A stretch of 17,198 bases of DNA, from positions 1 to 17,198 of the forward strand of contig SFEG01000031.1 in NCBI GenBank assembly GCA_004558025.1. The letters run 5' to 3'. This DNA is from Clostridiales bacterium. GTDB taxonomy: Bacteria; Bacillota; Clostridia; Oscillospirales; Oscillospiraceae. Of the stretch, positions 13,638-17,198 are shown piece after piece (the first letter of the stretch is position 1; each line of letters opens with the position of its first letter). The translations under genes were made by a program, and so were the position numbers. Below the pieces are notes generated by a model. The model was not told where the DNA came from and ran no database searches. It saw nothing but the letters and a program-made list of their open reading frames with translations.

Positions 13638-14837
13638 TCATTCTGCAGTGAGCTGTTTTGGGCAAAGCTCCGCCGCTAAGCGCAGTTTTTCATATTCCGT
13701 CGGTGTGTTGCAATTGTGAACTGAGTTTTCATCGGTAAATTCACAGACAGCAGATCCGACCATGTCAAACAAGCGTTTAACGGAGGTGTTTTCGCTTTGC
13801 AGAATGCTCTCGGCTGCGCCGGACAGGCTGCGGCTGTATACTCCGATGAGCGGCTCAAGCGTTCCGTTATGTTCAGCTACCGTGATCGGGCTGCTTCCGG
13901 CAAGGTGCGCGGTGAGCAGTGTTTTTATATCCCCGGTTGAAAACAGCGGGGCGTCCACGCTTATGACGAAAACCGCTCCTCTCTGCGCCGCATTGAGACC
14001 TGCGTGAATGCCGCCGAGAGGACCTTTTCCGGGATACACATCGGGGACATATCTTGTGCCTGCAACAGGCTCTGAATAGCCCGAGACGATGATGTCACGA
14101 ATTCCGATAGCTTTGATCTTGTCGACCTGATGCTCAAGGAGCGTTTTTCCGGCCCACGGCAGCTCCGCCTTGCACGAGCCCATGCGGGAGCTTTTGCCGC
14201 CTGCGAGAATGACTGCGGAAAAGGCGGCGTCAAGCATTTTGTGTTCCCGTCTTTCGGCAAGCATCCTGCGCCGGCGCTCCGTTTCCTCCGCAAGCTTTTG
14301 TGCGGATATGCCCGCATTTTCGGAAAAAACCTCTTGCAGGAAGTGCGAAACGGACATTTTCAGCGGCGTTTCCTGAGGGTCATAAAGCTCGACGAAAGCG
14401 CAGACAGCGCCCGCCATTGACGCGAGGCTGCCCTCGCGGCACTGCTCAAAGTCTATCCCGCAGACCCTGCCCTGCGCATCCAGAATGAAATTACGGAGAT
14501 TACAGTCTCCCATAATGAGTCCCGTGCTCCCGTAAAAACAGCAAAGCCAATTGACAAGCTTCTCCCACGGCTCAAAATCGGGGCTTCCTGCGCGCTCCTG
14601 CCGCTCAAGTAGCTCGGTGAAGGTGACGCCCTCAACATAAGAAAGCTTCAGCTCGCACTTATCGGAGGACAGAAGCCTGGGAGTACGCACCTCACTGCCC
14701 TGCAAGCGATCGTAGACCGCTTTTTCCGTTTCCGCGTCTTCTGCCCCGGCATACCGCTTTATGACAAAGCGCACGTTTTCGTCCTCTGCAAGGAATACAT
14801 CATTGCGCTTACTTGTGAATTTCCGAAGGATCTTCAT
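13638..14837 (-). CDS. Protein-kinase-like domain fused to MobA-type molybdenum cofactor nucleotidyltransferase
   Basis: Residues 1-200 form a small protein-kinase-like fold of the Bud32/RIO/WaaP kind. K27 in VRFVIKRYAG is the probable ATP lysine, GDCNLRNFIL (110-119) is the catalytic loop with D111 and N116, and GIDFE (127-131) gives the metal-binding D129. The usual histidine of the HxD loop is replaced (MGD). Residues 203-390 are a MobA-like nucleotidyltransferase: LAGGKSSRMG (211-220), KAELPW (223-228), GPLGGIHAGL (272-281), SVDAPLFS (293-300) and NCNTPTEYEKL (375-385). MobA attaches GMP to molybdopterin; the related MocA attaches CMP. Stand-alone MobA is about 200 residues, so this is a clear fusion. 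Its ATG overlaps the previous TGA (ATGA), tying it to the molybdopterin-oxidoreductase-like gene. Confidence 0.85.
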   Translation of the reverse strand: MKILRKFTSKRNDVFLAEDENVRFVIKRYAGAEDAETEKAVYDRLQGSEVRTPRLLSSDKCELKLSYVEGVTFTELLERQERAGSPDFEPWEKLVNWLCCFYGSTGLIMGDCNLRNFILDAQGRVCGIDFEQCREGSLASMAGAVCAFVELYDPQETPLKMSVSHFLQEVFSENAGISAQKLAEETERRRRMLAERREHKMLDAAFSAVILAGGKSSRMGSCKAELPWAGKTLLEHQVDKIKAIGIRDIIVSGYSEPVAGTRYVPDVYPGKGPLGGIHAGLNAAQRGAVFVISVDAPLFSTGDIKTLLTAHLAGSSPITVAEHNGTLEPLIGVYSRSLSGAAESILQSENTSVKRLFDMVGSAVCEFTDENSVHNCNTPTEYEKLRLAAELCPKQLTAE

Positions 14838-15271
14838 TTAACCGTTATATCAACGCTCACCACATTGCGTACATTGCGCTTTGCGTTGCTGTCGCCGAAA
14901 ACGACGAACCGCATACTGCCGTCGTCCTCGCAGACCAGATATGCCTTACCGGCTTCGTTCACCTCGCCGCCCGTAAGCTCTGTGGAAAACTCATCGTCTG
15001 CCGTCACCTTTACCGCCGCTGCGTTATCGGGGTCAAAGCCGGCTTTCTCTATGACATCGGCAAGCGACACACCCTGCGTGTCGATCTCGCTTTCCTCACC
15101 CTTGCCATTGACCACGGTGCCCTGCACCGGCACAGTGTCGAGCGATTTGAGATCGACATATTCTTTCTCGTCGCCGCAGCTTACCAAAAGTGCGCCTTCA
15201 GGTATTTGTTCTCTGGAACTGAAGTGTACAATCGCCAGCACCGCCGTCAGTGCAAGGAGCACCGTGCATTC
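14834..15271 (-). pseudogene. Molybdopterin-oxidoreductase-like small membrane protein, 5' end lost to IS21
   Basis: A frame of about 145 codons. A hydrophobic segment (VLLALTAVLAIVHF) is followed by an exported domain resembling small Oxidored_molyb/SUOX-like proteins of Clostridia. GVSLADVIEKAGFDPDNAAA matches the family's G-V-P-L-x-x-I-L-E-x-A-G stretch, and KAYLVCEDDGSM and the final VVSVDITVK match the ends of such proteins. The frame runs upstream without a credible start: GTG 15262 has no ribosome binding site, and the membrane segment lacks its usual short positive N-terminus. At 15272 the terminal repeats of an IS21 element begin, so the insertion most likely removed the start codon and promoter. 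The stop overlaps the kinase-MobA start by 4 bp. The family call is moderate. Confidence 0.6.
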
Positions 15272-15280
15272 TGCGGCACA

Positions 15281-15335
15281 CAGCGGCCGTTGGTGCGGTG
15301 GTCCAGCGGCCGCTGTGCGGTTTAAGCAGCGGCCG
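15281..15335. repeat. Three direct terminal repeats CAGCGGCCG of the IS21 element
   Basis: CAGCGGCCG occurs at 15281-15289, 15304-15312 and 15327-15335, exactly 23 bp apart, between the istB stop and the element's end. TGCGG lies downstream of the first two. They are likely transposase binding sites. Confidence 0.8.
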
Positions 15336-15338
15336 AAA

Positions 15339-16046
15339 TTAGTCAGTTATATTAGGTTTAATCACCACGGTGTAGTGCTTTGTTGCCCGCTTTAGGATGG
15401 CGTTGGCAGACACCTCGTCATTGAGGATCATGGAGCTCCAACTGGCCGGTTCCCGTTGCGAGCAGATGATGGTGCTTAGGTTAATCTCGCATCGTTTCTC
15501 CAAGATTTCAAACAGGACCTTCACCTCGCGTTCGTCTGTAATGGTGTGCAGCAGGAAGTCGTCCAGGATGAGCAGAGCAGCACCGCAAATCTTCTTCAGT
15601 CGTTTCTGGTACTTGGAATAATCCTGCGCCTTGAGCGCTACCAGAGTTTCCAGAAGAGTTTCGCAATGGTGGTATTCCACCTTGTAGTTGTTGCAGGCAA
15701 CAATGCCCAGTGCCTTGGCCAGGTTCAGGCCAGAGTCAATGAAGTCCAGCGTGGACAGCGTTTCGGTAATTCCACGGGGCAGGTACTCACGCTCGGCTGA
15801 ATCAACACAGTTGGTGAGTTCCTGCGGACACCCTCGCAGATGTGCGCTGCGCAGACGGCTCTGGATGCGTTTGTTCATCTTCTTCTGGTACTCCGGCTCC
15901 ACGAGGGTGGCAATCGCCATCAACGGGTCGAGTTCCAGAAAATCAGGAGACCGGTACATTTCGTACAGCGTGGCAGACATACCGGGCAGTCCCATTTCGT
16001 TTAGTTCAGCCAGAAGGGTGTTAAAAAGAGCTTTTCCGGTGAGCAT
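15339..16046 (-). CDS. istB: IS21 helper ATPase IstB with Walker A loop missing
   Basis: An IS21/DnaC-like AAA+ helper protein that normally binds target DNA as an ATP-dependent oligomer and activates IstA. The N-terminal helical domain (1-90), Walker B ALLILDDF (157-164), the sensor-1-like STIICSQREP (191-200) and the C-terminal region are present. Between LDFIDSG (100-106) and LAKALGIVAC (109-118), relatives have about 12-15 residues carrying the P-loop GxxGxGKT; here only LN remains. The total of 235 residues is correspondingly short of the usual 245-255. The frame is otherwise intact. ATG 16046 overlaps the istA stop (TAATG). With no P-loop the protein should not bind ATP, so the element is probably not autonomous. 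Confidence 0.88.
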   Translation of the reverse strand: MLTGKALFNTLLAELNEMGLPGMSATLYEMYRSPDFLELDPLMAIATLVEPEYQKKMNKRIQSRLRSAHLRGCPQELTNCVDSAEREYLPRGITETLSTLDFIDSGLNLAKALGIVACNNYKVEYHHCETLLETLVALKAQDYSKYQKRLKKICGAALLILDDFLLHTITDEREVKVLFEILEKRCEINLSTIICSQREPASWSSMILNDEVSANAILKRATKHYTVVIKPNITD

Positions 16047-17198
16047 TATTTGTCACCGCCCTTCCCTTTGGACTGGGCCAGGCTCTGGCTGCGGGAGAGA
16101 AGCCGGTCAATGTCCATGGACTCGGCGTCCATAACGAAAGCACCCTTGTTGCGTTCTTCATTTGCCCTGGTGTTGTAGCCGGAAACACCAAGATCTTCAG
16201 CAACAACAGGAATTGTATTTTTAATAAAAGTGTAATTCACCTTTCCCAGTTCCAAAGCCTGAGCACAAGTCTCTTCCAGCGCCTGTTTGCTGTATTTTCT
16301 GGTGAAACTCAGAACACCCTGACACATCCGGTAGGTCTGTACCTCCAGTTTGCGGCTGGCAAGAATACGCTTAATCACCGCTTCGGTGTTGGGGCCAATG
16401 GTCATGGCCTTCCGGATGAAATAGGTCCCGTTCCACTCGGAAAGTTCCCTGTAGTTGGCCGGGAGATGATTTGGATCCGTAGACCACTGACTCTTGGCGG
16501 TGGCTCTGGGCCATTCGCAGATAAATGCCCCTTCTTTGGAGAAAATCTTCACCGTGGCAGCAGATGCCCGGATGAGGACTTCTTTGTGCAGATAGGCTCG
16601 GTCTACGCTGTAATAAGCGTTGTCGAAGCGAACATGGTAATCCGAGGAAACCTTGGCCGTCCTGCGCTCCATGTATTCATACGGTACAGGAGGCAGCGGC
16701 ATTAACTCTCGGCGCTCCTCGTCCCAATAATAGCGCCGGCTGTGAGGTTTCTTGGTAAAAGGAGCGCTGTTGAGCTTGTCCAGATGCTTCCAGAGGTCTC
16801 GGTTGAACTGCTCCAAACTGAAGTAGTCCATCTCCTCCATGTCGTGAAAGAATCCCTTTTCCAAGATGCCAACGGCATTCTCCACGGAACTCTTGTACTT
16901 GGGTTTCTTAACTTTGGCAGGCAGGATAACCGTGTGGTTGTGCTCAGCCCATTCTGCGTAATCCTTGTTCAACTCCGGGGCGATCCAGTCCCGGTTGGCA
17001 ATAACGGCTTGCTTGCAGTTGTCGCAGATGACCAGCGCCGGAACGCCGCCGAAGTATGCCAGGGCATTGTTGTTGACGGCAATCCACTGAGGCTCCTTGG
17101 TGGAGACCATTCCCTCGGCATAAATGTACTGGGAATACGGAAGAACTGCTACGAAGACAACGATCTCCACTACCTCACCGGTAAGCGGATCTACCATC
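16046..17198 (-). CDS. istA: IS21-family transposase IstA, partial (N-terminus outside window)
   Basis: About 383 C-terminal residues, open to the right edge. The catalytic core begins just after the expected first aspartate motif (outside the window) with LTGEVVEIVVFVAVLPYSQY. The second aspartate is in LVICDNCKQAV and the glutamate in KSSVENAVGIL, followed by the C-terminal beta-barrel segment (AKVSSDYHVRFDNAYYSVD) and a helical tail. The ATG near 17197 is internal, not the start. Residue spacing is as in intact IS21 transposases, and no stop or frameshift is seen in the visible part. It is only distantly similar to the istA relic at 12270, so the two are separate acquisitions. Confidence 0.92.
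   Translation of the reverse strand, partial: MVDPLTGEVVEIVVFVAVLPYSQYIYAEGMVSTKEPQWIAVNNNALAYFGGVPALVICDNCKQAVIANRDWIAPELNKDYAEWAEHNHTVILPAKVKKPKYKSSVENAVGILEKGFFHDMEEMDYFSLEQFNRDLWKHLDKLNSAPFTKKPHSRRYYWDEERRELMPLPPVPYEYMERRTAKVSSDYHVRFDNAYYSVDRAYLHKEVLIRASAATVKIFSKEGAFICEWPRATAKSQWSTDPNHLPANYRELSEWNGTYFIRKAMTIGPNTEAVIKRILASRKLEVQTYRMCQGVLSFTRKYSKQALEETCAQALELGKVNYTFIKNTIPVVAEDLGVSGYNTRANEERNKGAFVMDAESMDIDRLLSRSQSLAQSKGKGGDK

Larger units (their letters stand above)
15272..17198 (-). mobile_element. IS21-family insertion sequence, istB-side end to beyond the window
   Basis: The element comprises istA (open to the right edge), istB with a TAATG overlap, and terminal repeats just after istB. 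The left boundary is placed at TG 15272 because IS21 ends start with TG and because the host reading frame breaks there. The istA side and the target duplication lie outside the window. It is a different subfamily from the relic at 12270-13303, but both point the same way. Confidence 0.8.

Noticed and set aside
12270..17198. Composite transposon made of two IS21 copies
   Set aside because: The two IstA proteins are only distantly similar, the repeats differ, and one copy is dead, so they cannot act as a matched pair.

Overview
The window looks like a chromosomal segment of a moderately GC-rich, low-GC-phylum-type Firmicute, most plausibly a gut Clostridia/Oscillospiraceae member. This is inferred from the gene types (ThiI without rhodanese domain, CinA, Na/Pi-PhoU transporter, stand-alone LUD protein, YugP-like peptidase), strong AGGAGG-type ribosome binding sites, TTGACA/TATAAT promoters and many hairpin terminators. 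No species can be named from the sequence alone.

Layout. Positions 1-1343 (+) hold two overlapping genes of unknown function, the first cut by the window edge; the second may be a very diverged cyclodeaminase-fold protein. Positions 1344-1962 hold no large gene but are rich in signals: a terminator, an apparent minus-strand unit of tiny ribosome-binding-site-preceded ORFs ending in an 18-bp hairpin, and two strong promoters. Positions 1963-4415 (+) are a thiI-cinA operon (tRNA thiolation and NMN recycling), closed by a bidirectional terminator shared with a convergent EamA/DMT transporter (4452-5312, -). A Na+/phosphate symporter-PhoU protein (5411-7171, -) follows, then a DUF1232 membrane protein and an AraC-GyrI-type regulator (both +). 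A three-gene minus operon (LUD protein, YugP-like zinc metallopeptidase, cupin; 10565 to 8914) is read from a promoter overlapped by a perfect 9-bp-arm palindrome. Upstream of it is a sugar-nucleotidyltransferase gene (10621-11655, -) that looks like a mannose-1-phosphate guanylyltransferase/phosphomannomutase fusion with most of the mutase deleted and a cysteine cluster in its place.

A tRNA-Ser(GGA) gene with its own promoter and terminator (11717-11911) marks the edge of an accessory region. Beyond it come six 20-21-bp tandem repeats, a decayed IS21-family istA, hairpin-rich non-coding DNA, and a fragment of a molybdenum-cofactor operon (a protein-kinase-like domain fused to MobA, preceded by a small molybdopterin-oxidoreductase-like membrane protein). 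That operon has lost its 5' part to a second, different IS21 element that runs off the right edge. The second element keeps an open istA and has three direct terminal repeats, but its istB has lost the Walker A loop by an apparent in-frame deletion.

The observations most worth following up are the tiny-ORF/hairpin locus at 1404-1755, the kinase-MobA fusion, the shortened nucleotidyltransferase-mutase with its Cys cluster, the six-repeat array beside the tRNA, and the IstB P-loop deletion.
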